Positions 1-6,464 of a stretch of DNA of 13,134 nt are shown piece by piece. Each line of letters starts with the position of its first letter. Within the stretch, counting starts at the first letter, position 1. The notes under the pieces are model-generated. The model was not told the DNA's origin. It did no database searches and saw only the letters and a program-made list of their open reading frames with translations. The position numbers and the translations under genes are program-made. This DNA is from HGM11412 sp045536025 (GTDB lineage Bacteria > Bacillota > Clostridia > Christensenellales > Borkfalkiaceae), in contig JAZSMT010000031.1 of the NCBI GenBank assembly GCA_045536025.1, positions 1-13,134 on the forward strand, given 5' to 3'.

Positions 1-26
1 TGTGCTAAACTATTTGTATCTTTCAT
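1..26 (-). CDS. tnpA: IS200/IS605-family transposase TnpA, N-terminal fragment (runs off window)
   Basis: Only eight full codons are visible on the minus strand before the window edge: M-K-D-T-N-S-L-A, then CA (His or Gln). This matches the usual start of IS200-type Y1 transposases (D-T-N-S-L-A-H), small single-strand DNA transposases that cut with one tyrosine and bind hairpins at the element ends. A strong Shine-Dalgarno (AGGAGGT, minus strand of 33-39) lies 6 nt before the ATG, and the hairpin and palindrome upstream fit an IS200 left end. The catalytic HUH and tyrosine residues are outside the window, so intactness cannot be judged. The family call rests on the short N-terminus plus the flanking structure. 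Confidence 0.72.
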
Positions 27-32
27 TAGATG

Positions 33-86
33 ACCTCCTGTGTTTTACTCTTGTGTGGACTACTTGAGTATTTTACCACAGGAGGT
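33..86 (-). promoter_or_regulatory. Hairpin sequestering the tnpA ribosome binding site
   Basis: A perfect 10-bp inverted repeat (33-42 with 77-86) is extended by an inner 5-bp pairing, TACTC (46-50) with GAGTA (66-70). On the minus strand the 3' arm is CACAGGAGGT, which contains the whole tnpA Shine-Dalgarno; the 5' arm ACCTCCTGTG acts as anti-Shine-Dalgarno. Translation of tnpA would be blocked when the leader folds. Such repression is known for IS200; here it is inferred from pairing. Confidence 0.75.
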
Positions 87-114
87 TTTCTTATGCAAAG
101 GTTAACCACTTTAG

Positions 115-137
115 AACCACGGGACTATCCCGTGGTT
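115..137. repeat. Subterminal palindrome of the IS200 left end
   Basis: AACCACGGG (115-123) pairs perfectly with CCCGTGGTT (129-137) around the loop ACTAT. In the IS200/IS605 family, TnpA recognises such hairpins in single-stranded DNA near each end. The role here is by analogy; the pairing is directly visible. Confidence 0.7.
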
Positions 138-151
138 TTCACAAACAATAA

Positions 152-176
152 AAAAACCATCTATTAGATGGTTTTT
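152..176 (-). terminator. Terminator of the polA-coaE-transglycosylase operon
   Basis: AAAAACCATCT (152-162) pairs with AGATGGTTTTT (166-176) around ATT. On the minus strand the hairpin is followed by a T-run (156-150). The stop codon of the transglycosylase gene (175-177) lies in the ascending stem, so termination is immediate. Confidence 0.82.
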
Positions 177-681
177 AAGTAATAACTTTATAAATTGAGT
201 TTCGCCTTTTTATCTTTTGAGCGTACGTGCGCGTTTCTTTATACGGCGGAGAGGTTAAACCCTCACTAACCCATTTTTTAACTCTTCCCTCGCCGGCGTT
301 GTACGCCCACAAAACCAGCTCTAAGCTTGAAAATCTACCGCTTAAATATTTAAGGTAGGCTACGCCTAAAGAGACGTTCGTGTCTACGTCGAACAAGTCA
401 ATCTCGCCTTGTCGACCTAATCTTAACGCCATAAACTCAGCCGTTTGGGGCATAAGTTGCATAAGACCGATTGCTCCCTTTTTCGATACGGCGTTTTTAT
501 TAAAATTGCTTTCAGTTTTAATTACCGCTAAAACGAGTGAAAGCTCTATCCCCTCTTTCGAGGCGTAGTACTTAGCTTTATCTAAATATTTTTTATAACC
601 GCCCACTTCAAACGCAAAAATTAGCGTTAAAGCCATAAATAAAACGACTAAACTTGCGGTAAACTTAACCCAAAATTTCAT
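175..681 (-). CDS. Lytic transglycosylase with SLT domain, membrane-anchored or secreted
   Basis: This 168-residue protein cleaves the MurNAc-GlcNAc bond of peptidoglycan by an intramolecular transglycosylase reaction. An N-terminal hydrophobic segment (residues 8-24) acts as signal anchor or uncleaved signal. The rest is a soluble lytic transglycosylase (SLT, family 1) domain: catalytic glutamate E57 in VIKTESNF, GAIGLMQLMP (69-78), and the AYNAG signature (126-130) followed by a conserved Tyr-rich segment (Y147-Y153). It is close in size to single-domain Bacillota enzymes such as B. subtilis YjbJ. Its ATG overlaps the end of coaE by 17 bp, so it is translationally coupled and last in the polA-coaE operon. 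No LysM or other wall-binding domain is present. Confidence 0.9.
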   Translation of the reverse strand: MKFWVKFTASLVVLFMALTLIFAFEVGGYKKYLDKAKYYASKEGIELSLVLAVIKTESNFNKNAVSKKGAIGLMQLMPQTAEFMALRLGRQGEIDLFDVDTNVSLGVAYLKYLSGRFSSLELVLWAYNAGEGRVKKWVSEGLTSPPYKETRTYAQKIKRRNSIYKVIT

Positions 682-1231
682 TTACTACTGCCTTTACCTT
701 GGCGGAAAAGTCTGATAGCTTTCCGTCGTTAGTAATAACAGTATGCTTATTTTTATCTAAATTTTCGTAATCGAACTGATTTTTTATGCGCGAGATAACT
801 TCTTCGTCTGAAAGCCCGCTACGGCTTTTTACCGATTGTATCCTCGAGTTTAAATCGCGCATTATAACTATAACTTTATCGTATCTAGCATGATATCCGC
901 TTTCAAACAGCAGTGGAACTTCGTGAAAAACCACCTCGTATCCCTTACTTTTTTCAAACATAAGCTCGTAAATTTTAGCGTGGGTAAAATCGTTTAACGC
1001 CTTTAATTTTTCGGCGCTTTTGAACACGGCGGTTGAAACTAAATTTCTATCAAGCTGAGCGCTATCGCAATCTATTTCCACGGCACGATAAACCCCCCGA
1101 ACGAATTCGGGGTTTTTTAATAGCTCGGCATAAGTTTCATCAGCCGAAATAACTAGATATCCCATTTGTTTTATCGCGGTAATTGCCGTAGATTTACCAG
1201 AGCCTATACCGCCGGTTATTGCTATAATCAT
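665..1231 (-). CDS. coaE: Dephospho-CoA kinase
   Basis: CoaE phosphorylates the 3'-hydroxyl of dephospho-CoA with ATP, the last step of coenzyme A synthesis, in the cytosol. The protein has 188 residues, normal for the family. The P-loop GGIGSGKS (7-14) follows the first strand, and EVPLLFESG in the middle corresponds to the conserved acceptor-binding segment. SRSGLSDEEVISRI in the C-terminal third is the typical lid region. The frame is open 15 codons upstream, but that extension would lie inside polA and precede the P-loop by too much, so the ATG at 1229-1231 is chosen. It lies 4 nt after the polA stop with no good Shine-Dalgarno, which suggests coupling to polA translation. polA-coaE adjacency is common in Bacillota. 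Confidence 0.95.
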   Translation of the reverse strand: MIIAITGGIGSGKSTAITAIKQMGYLVISADETYAELLKNPEFVRGVYRAVEIDCDSAQLDRNLVSTAVFKSAEKLKALNDFTHAKIYELMFEKSKGYEVVFHEVPLLFESGYHARYDKVIVIMRDLNSRIQSVKSRSGLSDEEVISRIKNQFDYENLDKNKHTVITNDGKLSDFSAKVKAVVNEILG

Positions 1232-1235
1232 ATAA

Positions 1236-3779
1236 TTACTTTGCGTCGTACCAGCTCTTTCCAACCTTACACTCAACGGTGAGTGGCACGGATAAAGATA
1301 CGGCGTTTTCCATTTCTTCTTTTAAAATTTTTGATGCTAAGGGGGCGCTCTTTTCGCTTGCGTCTAAAATAAGCTCGTCGTGCACTTGAAGTATAAGTTT
1401 TACGTCAGGGCACTCTTTTTTAAGCCTATTATAAACTTTTACCATAGCAATTTTAATAATGTCGGCGGAACTTCCTTGAAGTGGCATATTCATTGCCGCC
1501 CTTTCTCCAAAGGCGCGAAGATTAAAGTTTTGAGAGTTTATTTCGCGAATATACCTACGCCTATTAAGTAGCGTTGAAACGTAACCGTTTTTACGCGCAA
1601 AATCAACGTTTTTTTGCATATATTCTTTAACTTTAGGATAGCTTTCGAAATATTTTTTAATATACTCGCTCGCCTCTTTAACCGAACATTTAATATTTTT
1701 TGAAAGCCCGTATTCGCTTATGCCGTAAATAATGCCAAAGTTTACCGCCTTTGCCTTGCGCCTCATTTCGCTAGTTACCTTATCAAGCGGAACGTTAAAT
1801 ACTTGGCTTGCGGTTATCGAGTGGATATCTTTTCCCTCTTTATACGCGCTGATTAACTCTTCACTACCCGAAAAATGCGCAAGTAGCCTTAGCTCTATTT
1901 GAGAATAGTCAGCATCAATTAAAACTCGCCCATCACTCCTTGGAATAAAGAACTTTCTAAGCTTATTACCCTCCTCGTCCCTTATCGGGATATTTTGAAG
2001 ATTAGGTTCTTTTGACGAAAGCCTACCCGTCTGCGTAAGCGTTTGGTTAAAGGAGGTGTGAACTAAACCTCCGTCCTTTAAAGCAAGTGCTTTTATAGCA
2101 TCAACGTAGGTTGAAAGCAATTTTTGCACCGTTCTGTAACGCAAAATATAAGGAATAATCGGGTGCTCGTCGATAAGCTCTTCTAACAGCTCGGCGTTAG
2201 TTGAATAACTGCCGTTTTTGTTCTTTTTGCCGTGCTTTAAACCTAACTTTTCAAATAAAATATAAGATAGTTGCTTTTGCGAGTTAACGTTAAAGCTTTC
2301 GCCCGCAAGCTCGGTAATTTTAGATAATAACTCAGATATTTCTTTGCGGTATTCGTCGCCTATAATATCAAGTGCGTTTATATCCACTTTAAAACCGCTA
2401 CGCTCCATATCCGTTAAAATTTTAGATAGCGGTAGCTCAATGTTATAATAAAGCTCGGTTAAATTTTCCTCTTTTATTTGTTTTATAAATTTTTGATAGA
2501 GGGTGTAAAGTGAAAACGCAGGGGTTTTTACGCTTAATCCGTAATATTGAAGCGTTTCGTCAAGCCTTTCTTCACTCCCCGAAAAATCGCATAGATATCT
2601 TAAAATATCAACGTCTTGAACGGTTGCGTTTAACGAAATGCCCTGCTCACAGAGCGCATCGTCAAGCTTTTTTCTCGAATAAGCTACAAGCTTTATATCG
2701 GGATTTTCAAATAACGGCTTTAAAAGACGTAACGCCTCTTCGTAATCAAGCCCTTCGTCAAAAAACGTCTCTTTAATTTTTATTACGTATTCGTTTTTAT
2801 TAGGAATATAAAAGCTTACGTTTTCGCCTATAACGATTGCTACCTCGCTAGAGGTAAAATCAATTCCGTCAAGGCTTGTAATTTTTATACTTTCCACGTT
2901 GGACGGAATTTCTTCCTCCTCGCCAGCGTCAAAGATATCGCTTCGCTTTATGATATTTTTAAAATCAAGCTCGGTAAAGTATTTTTTTACCTCTTGATTG
3001 AAGGGAAAATTATACGTCATTTCCTCAATATTGAGGGGAATTTCAACCTCGGTATTAATGGTTGCAAGCGTTTTGCTCATATAGGCGCTGTCTTTGCCGT
3101 TTTCAAGCTTTTCAAGCGTTTTACCCTTGAAATCGCCAAGGTTTTTATAAACTTCGTCCACTCCGCCGTACGTTTGAACGAGTGAGAGCGCAGTTTTTTC
3201 GCCAATACCTAAAACGCCGGGAATATTATCCGAGCTATCGCCCATAAAGGCTTTAAGGTCAACAATTTGTAAGGGGGTTATGCCCGTTTTTTCTTTAAAA
3301 TTTTCTGCTGAATAAATATCAGTGTCCGTAATACCGCGCTTGGTAAAATATACGGAGGTGCTTTCGTCAACTAGTTGAAAACTATCTTTATCGCCCGTGT
3401 ATATAATGGTTTGACCTTTATATCTTTTAGCAAGCGTGCCTATAATATCGTCCGCCTCAAAACCCGCAAGCTCAAAAGTGGATATACCCATAGTTTTTAA
3501 AAGTTCTTTAAGCCTTGGAATTTGTGGGCGCAAGTCCTCAGGCATAGGCTTTCTAGTCCCCTTATACTCGCCATACATTTGGTGGCGAAATGTCTTTGCG
3601 TGCACGTCAAAAGCAACGAGCATATATTTAGGCTTAATCTCGCTTATTATTTTTAAAAGCATATTTGTAAAGCCGTATACGGCGTTGGTAGGCGCTCCGT
3701 TTTTGTCGGTTAACGGATTTATCGCGTAAAAAGCGCGATTAATTAAGCTGTTGCCGTCTATTAAAACAAGTTTGTTCAT
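1236..3779 (-). CDS. polA: DNA polymerase I with 5'-3' exonuclease and degenerate proofreading domain
   Basis: PolA fills gaps and removes RNA primers in replication and excision repair. The protein has 847 residues in three parts. The 5' nuclease (about 1-285) has DGNSLINRAFYA, GFEADDIIG (106-114), TGDKDSFQ (128-135) and FMGDSSDNIPG (178-188). The middle domain (about 295-470) has the 3'-5' exonuclease position but no recognisable DxE metal motif, so proofreading is probably absent, as in many Bacillota PolA. The polymerase (about 475-847) has motif A DYSQIELR (D624), the O-helix RRKAKAVNFGIIYG (673-686) with Phe681 at the dideoxynucleotide-discrimination position, and motif C QVHDE (798-802, D801). 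The ATG at 3777-3779 has AAAGGT 6 nt upstream. It is the first gene of the operon with coaE and the lytic transglycosylase. Confidence 0.97.
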   Translation of the reverse strand: MNKLVLIDGNSLINRAFYAINPLTDKNGAPTNAVYGFTNMLLKIISEIKPKYMLVAFDVHAKTFRHQMYGEYKGTRKPMPEDLRPQIPRLKELLKTMGISTFELAGFEADDIIGTLAKRYKGQTIIYTGDKDSFQLVDESTSVYFTKRGITDTDIYSAENFKEKTGITPLQIVDLKAFMGDSSDNIPGVLGIGEKTALSLVQTYGGVDEVYKNLGDFKGKTLEKLENGKDSAYMSKTLATINTEVEIPLNIEEMTYNFPFNQEVKKYFTELDFKNIIKRSDIFDAGEEEEIPSNVESIKITSLDGIDFTSSEVAIVIGENVSFYIPNKNEYVIKIKETFFDEGLDYEEALRLLKPLFENPDIKLVAYSRKKLDDALCEQGISLNATVQDVDILRYLCDFSGSEERLDETLQYYGLSVKTPAFSLYTLYQKFIKQIKEENLTELYYNIELPLSKILTDMERSGFKVDINALDIIGDEYRKEISELLSKITELAGESFNVNSQKQLSYILFEKLGLKHGKKNKNGSYSTNAELLEELIDEHPIIPYILRYRTVQKLLSTYVDAIKALALKDGGLVHTSFNQTLTQTGRLSSKEPNLQNIPIRDEEGNKLRKFFIPRSDGRVLIDADYSQIELRLLAHFSGSEELISAYKEGKDIHSITASQVFNVPLDKVTSEMRRKAKAVNFGIIYGISEYGLSKNIKCSVKEASEYIKKYFESYPKVKEYMQKNVDFARKNGYVSTLLNRRRYIREINSQNFNLRAFGERAAMNMPLQGSSADIIKIAMVKVYNRLKKECPDVKLILQVHDELILDASEKSAPLASKILKEEMENAVSLSVPLTVECKVGKSWYDAK

Positions 3780-3841
3780 AATTTTACCTTTTCGATTAAA
3801 AACGATTGCATTTTGAAAAATACTGTGATATTATGTTAGCG

Positions 3842-3870
3842 TTGAGTTTACCTATTTAGTATGCCACAAT
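3842..3870 (+). promoter_or_regulatory. Candidate sigma-A promoter of tRNA-Leu
   Basis: TTGAGT (3842-3847) and CACAAT (3865-3870) are separated by 17 bp, with TGc just before the -10 box. Transcription would start near 3877, about 24 nt before the mature tRNA. The -10 match is 4 of 6. It overlaps the candidate polA promoter on the opposite strand. Confidence 0.42.
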
Positions 3871-3886
3871 TTTAGGTAAAAATCAA
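3858..3886 (-). promoter_or_regulatory. Candidate sigma-A promoter of polA
   Basis: On the minus strand, TTGATT (3886-3881) and CATACT (3863-3858) are 17 bp apart, and TGg stands directly before the -10 box (extended -10). The expected start near 3851 gives a leader of about 70 nt. The -10 box matches only 4 of 6 consensus bases, so this is tentative. Confidence 0.38.
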
Positions 3887-3900
3887 CCCCTTTATTAAAT

Positions 3901-3987
3901 GCCGCCGTGGTGAAACTGGCAGACGCACGGGACTCAAAATCCCGCGGTAGCGATACCGTGTCGGTTCGATTCCGACCGGCGGCACCA
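3901..3987 (+). tRNA. tRNA-Leu, anticodon CAA
   Basis: This is an 87-nt class II tRNA with CCA encoded in the gene. The acceptor stem GCCGCCG (3901-3907) pairs with CGGCGGC (3977-3983), followed by A73 and CCA (3985-3987). The anticodon stem CGGGA/TCCCG encloses the loop CTCAAAA, giving anticodon CAA, which reads UUG leucine codons. A long variable arm (CGGTAGCGATACCG) is typical of leucine tRNAs, and the T arm contains GGTTCGATTCC. It stands alone, divergent from polA, with its own terminator. Confidence 0.97.
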
Positions 3988-3993
3988 AAAAAG

Positions 3994-4023
3994 CGAGATA
4001 GCTTATTGCTATCTCGTTTTTTT
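3994..4023 (+). terminator. Terminator of tRNA-Leu
   Basis: CGAGATAGC (3994-4002) pairs perfectly with GCTATCTCG (4008-4016) around TTATT, followed by seven T. It begins 7 nt after the CCA end. Confidence 0.92.
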
Positions 4024-4062
4024 GTACTTTCGGGGAGGAATTGAAACGAAGGTTCGGGGTTT

Positions 4063-4120
4063 TTGCCGAGGGGTTCCCCTTTAGGAGTTTCGGCAAATTC
4101 CGACCGGTGGCACCAAAAAA
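4063..4120 (+). repeat. Second partial copy of the tRNA-Leu 3' end, possible tRNA relic or attachment-site scar
   Basis: Positions 4097-4120 repeat 3969-3992 (the T-loop 3' side, acceptor 3' strand, CCA and the A-run) with one change in 24 nt (C to T at 4108). Upstream, TTGCCGA (4063-4069) pairs with TCGGCAA (4090-4096), and AGGGG pairs with CCCCT inside (4069-4080). No 5' acceptor strand, D arm or anticodon arm can be recognised, so it is not a working tRNA. It may be a decayed tandem tRNA or the att scar of an element that used the tRNA 3' end. Confidence 0.6.
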
Positions 4121-4148
4121 GAGAAGTCAGTTAGACTTCTCTTTTTTT
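4120..4148 (+). terminator. Second terminator, behind the tRNA 3'-end repeat
   Basis: AGAGAAGTC (4120-4128) pairs with GACTTCTCT (4134-4142) around AGTTA, followed by T6. Its stem differs from that of the first tRNA terminator although the preceding bases are nearly identical, so the pair was not made by a simple recent duplication of the whole tRNA-terminator unit. Confidence 0.88.
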
Positions 4149-4150
4149 CG

Positions 4151-4306
4151 TATTTTGCGATTAGCAAAATATACGTCACGCGCTTTGCAAAAGCGTACAT
4201 AACGCCACTTGCCTGCAAGTGGTACAAACAAACTTGCAAAAAGTTATGTATCTCGCTTCGCTCAACGTTATGTGTCCTTTCGAACGTTATGTACTCACTT
4301 TGTGAG
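4151..4306. repeat. Hairpin array A: short variable hairpins separated by a 9-nt linker
   Basis: Clear stems are TATTTTGC/GCAAAATA (4151-4158/4164-4171), CGCTTT/AAAGCG (4181-4186/4190-4195), CCACTTGC/GCAAGTGG (4205-4212/4215-4222), AACTT/AAGTT (4231-4235/4241-4245) and CTCAC/GTGAG (4294-4298/4302-4306). Degenerate ones lie at about 4251-4265 and 4275-4284. Between them lie linkers TACGTCACG (4172), TACATAACG (4196) and TACAAACAA (4223), then in inverted orientation AGTTATGTA (4242), CGTTATGTG (4266) and CGTTATGTA (4285), with a pitch of 19-27 nt. The array sits between convergent terminators. From 4307 to 4390 the sequence is A/T-rich and shows nothing I recognise. Confidence 0.7.
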
Positions 4307-4390
4307 CATTGATTTATTATATCAAATTATGGTAATATAAAGATATAAAAGATAAGTATTTGAAAGGTTAAAAGGTAATTTTTTAAATAA

Positions 4391-4414
4391 AAAAAGCGGT
4401 AAAAAAACCGCTTT
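4391..4414 (-). terminator. Terminator behind the TIGR04086-type gene
   Basis: AAAGCGGT and ACCGCTTT form an 8-bp stem around a run of A (T on the minus strand), and on the minus strand the hairpin continues into a long T-rich tail. It overlaps the stop codon. Boundaries may be off by about 2 nt. Confidence 0.8.
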
Positions 4415-4781
4415 ATCTTTTAAGCGCAACGGACGCTATACCTGAGATTGCACCGATTGCAGCGCCGAGTAACAATTCCCATAAAAATGACATAGAAAAA
4501 CTTATATCACCGCCTATCGTTCCAAACAGCAAAAATGCTGAAAAACTTATAATCAAGCCCATAACCACGCCTTTTATAAGCCCTTTATCCTCCTTTACTG
4601 AAAACAGCGTGCCGATAGCAACTGCTAAAATTTTAAGTATGCAGTTAACGGGTTTTATTGCCGATAACGGTAATGAAAAAAGGTCTATAACGAGCGCGAA
4701 AATCAGCACGCTTATCATTGAAAATATAAGAGCAATAACAACGCCCTTTACTCCGCTTAAGAAACCGCCTAATTTTGACAT
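4413..4781 (-). CDS. Small multi-pass membrane protein, TIGR04086-like
   Basis: A 122-residue, very hydrophobic protein with about four predicted membrane segments: roughly residues 12-35, 46-62, 69-87 and 98-117, with a Lys-rich loop (VKEDKG) between the second and third. Size, topology and its place directly after yajC match the TIGR04086 family of Clostridia, whose function is unknown. The frame is open to a GTG at 4796, but GGAGG (minus strand of 4788-4792) lies 6 nt before the ATG at 4779-4781, so that ATG is the start. In many Clostridia this gene is followed by the SCIFF peptide and its radical-SAM maturase genes; here it is followed by a terminator. It may share a transcript with yajC through the hairpin between them. 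Confidence 0.75.
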   Translation of the reverse strand: MSKLGGFLSGVKGVVIALIFSMISVLIFALVIDLFSLPLSAIKPVNCILKILAVAIGTLFSVKEDKGLIKGVVMGLIISFSAFLLFGTIGGDISFSMSFLWELLLGAAIGAISGIASVALKR

Positions 4782-4815
4782 AAAAAACCTCCGCACGATA
4801 ATTTGTATGCGGAGG
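4782..4815 (-). promoter_or_regulatory. Hairpin between yajC and the TIGR04086-like gene: terminator-like and hiding the RBS
   Basis: CCTCCGCA (4788-4795) and TGCGGAGG (4808-4815) pair perfectly. On the minus strand this gives a GC-rich 8-bp stem followed directly by six T (4787-4782) and then the ATG, so it looks like an intrinsic terminator for yajC. Its descending arm is also the Shine-Dalgarno (GGAGG) of the next gene. It could attenuate transcription, translation or both. Confidence 0.72.
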
Positions 4816-4824
4816 CTTGATTTT

Positions 4825-5262
4825 TTATTCTACTTTTTCTTCAAATTCTTCGGTAGCTTCTACTTGAGGCTCTTCTTTTACAACCTTTTTGGTTTTAGAT
4901 GCTTTTTGCTCGGCAAGAGCAGCTTGTTCCCTCTTGAATTCTTCTTCTACTTTTTTAGGAAGTTGCATTTGGTAAATTGCGCGCTTGTCAAACTTCATTT
5001 TCGTACCTTCGGTATCTAAAACGAAAGAATTTTCTTCATTGTCTACCGAAACTACCTTACCCATAATGCCACCGATAGTGATAACTACCGTACCAGCACA
5101 AAGCTTATCCTTTCTAGCTTGGTCTTCAGCCATTTGCTTTTTGCGGTTTTTGTTTTGAACAACCGTCATAACGATAAACGCGATGATAATGATACCGAGG
5201 AAAATATACATAGTGTAGTTATTTCCGCCGTTACCGCCTCCACTTAATAAGTTAAATAACAT
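4825..5262 (-). CDS. yajC: Preprotein translocase subunit YajC
   Basis: YajC is a small single-pass membrane protein associated with SecDF-YidC that supports Sec-dependent export. The 145-residue protein has a short Gly/Asn-rich N-terminus, one membrane helix (about residues 17-36, Y-I-F-L-G-I-I-I-I-A-F), a basic stretch (NKNRKKQ), and the conserved cytosolic domain with GTVVITIGGIMGKVV (57-71). The C-terminal tail (about 105-145) is charged, rich in Glu and Lys, and longer than in E. coli YajC (110 residues). ATG at 5260-5262 with AAGGAGAT about 8 nt upstream. It has its own promoter in the 65-bp gap behind tgt and is followed by a terminator-like hairpin. Confidence 0.94.
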   Translation of the reverse strand: MLFNLLSGGGNGGNNYTMYIFLGIIIIAFIVMTVVQNKNRKKQMAEDQARKDKLCAGTVVITIGGIMGKVVSVDNEENSFVLDTEGTKMKFDKRAIYQMQLPKKVEEEFKREQAALAEQKASKTKKVVKEEPQVEATEEFEEKVE

Positions 5263-5291
5263 AATAATTTATCTCCTTTTTTTCTACATAT

Positions 5292-5320
5292 ATAATACAA
5301 TATTTATCGCTTTTTAGCAA
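5292..5320 (-). promoter_or_regulatory. Sigma-A-type promoter of yajC
   Basis: On the minus strand TTGCTA (5320-5315) and TATTAT (5297-5292) are 17 bp apart. The predicted start near 5285 leaves a leader of about 22 nt with a strong AAGGAGAT. Good match, sitting exactly in the gap between tgt and yajC. Confidence 0.65.
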
Positions 5321-5327
5321 GCGGTTA

Positions 5328-6464
5328 TTACAAATTAAAGGGAATTTCACAGTATTGCCCATACTTTTCATAAAATTCACGACAATATTCGGTAAAATAT
5401 CCGCCTATGATTGCCTCACGCATACCCTCCATAAGCTTTATAAGGAAGGTTATATTGTGTAGCGATAGTAACATTGCCCCCGTCATTTCGCCAACGTTTA
5501 TCATATGGCGAAGATAAGCTTTTGAATAATTTCTACAACAGTAGCAATCGCACTCGCTGTCAAGCGGAGAAAAATCGTCTTTATACTTGCCGTTTCTAAC
5601 TACTACCTTACCTCTACTCGTAAGAGCCGTGCCGTTTCTAGCTATTCGCGTTGCTAAAACGCAGTCAAACATATCGATACCGCGCCTTACCCCCTCGATT
5701 AAACAGTCGGGACTGCCAACGCCCATTAAATACCTAGGAACGTCAGTCGGAAACTCACTATACATAGCCTCAAGCATATCGTACATTACGCTTTTAGGCT
5801 CGCCCACCGAAAGCCCGCCTATTCCTAAACCGTATTTAGCGTAAGGCTTTACCGCCCTTAAGCTTTCAAGGCGCAAGTCTTTATACATATTGCCTTGAAC
5901 GATTGGAAAAAGTGCTTGTTTTTCGTTTTTATGGTAGTTATAGCACCTGTCGAGCCAAGCGTGCGTTCTATCCATTGCGCGTTTTGCGCGGTTGTAATCA
6001 ACGCCGTACGCAGAGCATTCGTCAAACGCCATAATTATATCAGCGCCTAGGTTATTTTCGATTTCTATCGCCTTTTCGGGCGTTATAAAATGCTTAGACC
6101 CGTCAACGTTAGAGTGAAAGGTAACGCCATCGTCCTTTATATCGTTAAGTTTTGCTAGCGAAAACACCTGAAATCCACCGCTGTCAGTCAAAATGGGCTT
6201 ATTATAATTCATAAACTTATGAAGCCCGCCAGCTTGTTTAACTATATTGTCGCCGGGGCGCATATAGAGGTGATAGGTGTTTGCAAGAATTATTTGAGCG
6301 CCCGCCTCGTCAAGGTCGCGAGGATATACGCCCTTTACCGTTGCTTGCGTGCCTACGGGCATATAAACCGGCGTTTTAATATCGCCGTGCGGAGTGTGCA
6401 AAACCCCCGCCCTTGCACCCGTTAATTTATCGGTTGCAACCGTTTCAAAATAAAAATTTTTCAT
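5328..6464 (-). CDS. tgt: tRNA-guanine transglycosylase
   Basis: Tgt exchanges guanine 34 of GUN-anticodon tRNAs for the queuine precursor preQ1. The protein has 378 residues, normal for the bacterial enzyme. Visible are DSGGFQVFSL (94-103; D94 general acid/base), the substrate-pocket segment GLGIGGLSVGEP (212-223), nucleophile D267 in MFDCVLATR, and the zinc site C305, C307, C310 and H336. The frame is open to a GTG at 6482, but AGGA lies 7 nt before the ATG at 6462-6464, so that ATG is preferred. A short hairpin (CACGA/TCGTG, 6480-6495) lies just upstream of the Shine-Dalgarno. It acts with queA, but a 216-bp gap with a repeated element separates them, so a separate promoter is possible; I see no convincing one. 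Confidence 0.97.
   Translation of the reverse strand: MKNFYFETVATDKLTGARAGVLHTPHGDIKTPVYMPVGTQATVKGVYPRDLDEAGAQIILANTYHLYMRPGDNIVKQAGGLHKFMNYNKPILTDSGGFQVFSLAKLNDIKDDGVTFHSNVDGSKHFITPEKAIEIENNLGADIIMAFDECSAYGVDYNRAKRAMDRTHAWLDRCYNYHKNEKQALFPIVQGNMYKDLRLESLRAVKPYAKYGLGIGGLSVGEPKSVMYDMLEAMYSEFPTDVPRYLMGVGSPDCLIEGVRRGIDMFDCVLATRIARNGTALTSRGKVVVRNGKYKDDFSPLDSECDCYCCRNYSKAYLRHMINVGEMTGAMLLSLHNITFLIKLMEGMREAIIGGYFTEYCREFYEKYGQYCEIPFNL

Larger units (their letters stand above)
1..140 (-). mobile_element. Left end of an IS200/IS605-family insertion sequence
   Basis: This stretch holds the tnpA start, its leader hairpin (33-86) and a perfect subterminal palindrome (115-137), in the order known for IS200 left ends. 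The outer boundary is inferred to lie just past the palindrome, near 140-150, because the terminator of the neighbouring operon starts at 152. IS200 elements have no terminal inverted repeats or target duplications, so the exact cleavage site cannot be read here. The insertion sits directly behind a terminator and disrupts no visible gene. Confidence 0.68.

Noticed and set aside
1229..1276. Longer coaE with 15 extra N-terminal residues
   Set aside because: The extension lies in the end of polA, has no ribosome binding site and pushes the P-loop away from its usual place near the N-terminus.
4030..4052. CRISPR-repeat-like ATTGAAACG
   Set aside because: Only a single copy occurs, with no repeat spacing, so there is no array.
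3872..4096. Minus-strand open frame of 74 codons
   Set aside because: It is antisense to tRNA-Leu and its terminator; the segment containing VGIEPTRYRYRG is the well-known false protein produced by translating the back of a leucine tRNA.
4151..4306. Interpretation of the hairpin regions as CRISPR arrays
   Set aside because: The repeated part is only 9 nt, the intervening parts are palindromic and 10-18 nt long, and orientation flips; none of this fits CRISPR.
4779..4796. GTG start five codons upstream for the TIGR04086-like gene
   Set aside because: It lies inside the hairpin and its codons are the GGAGG Shine-Dalgarno of the chosen ATG.
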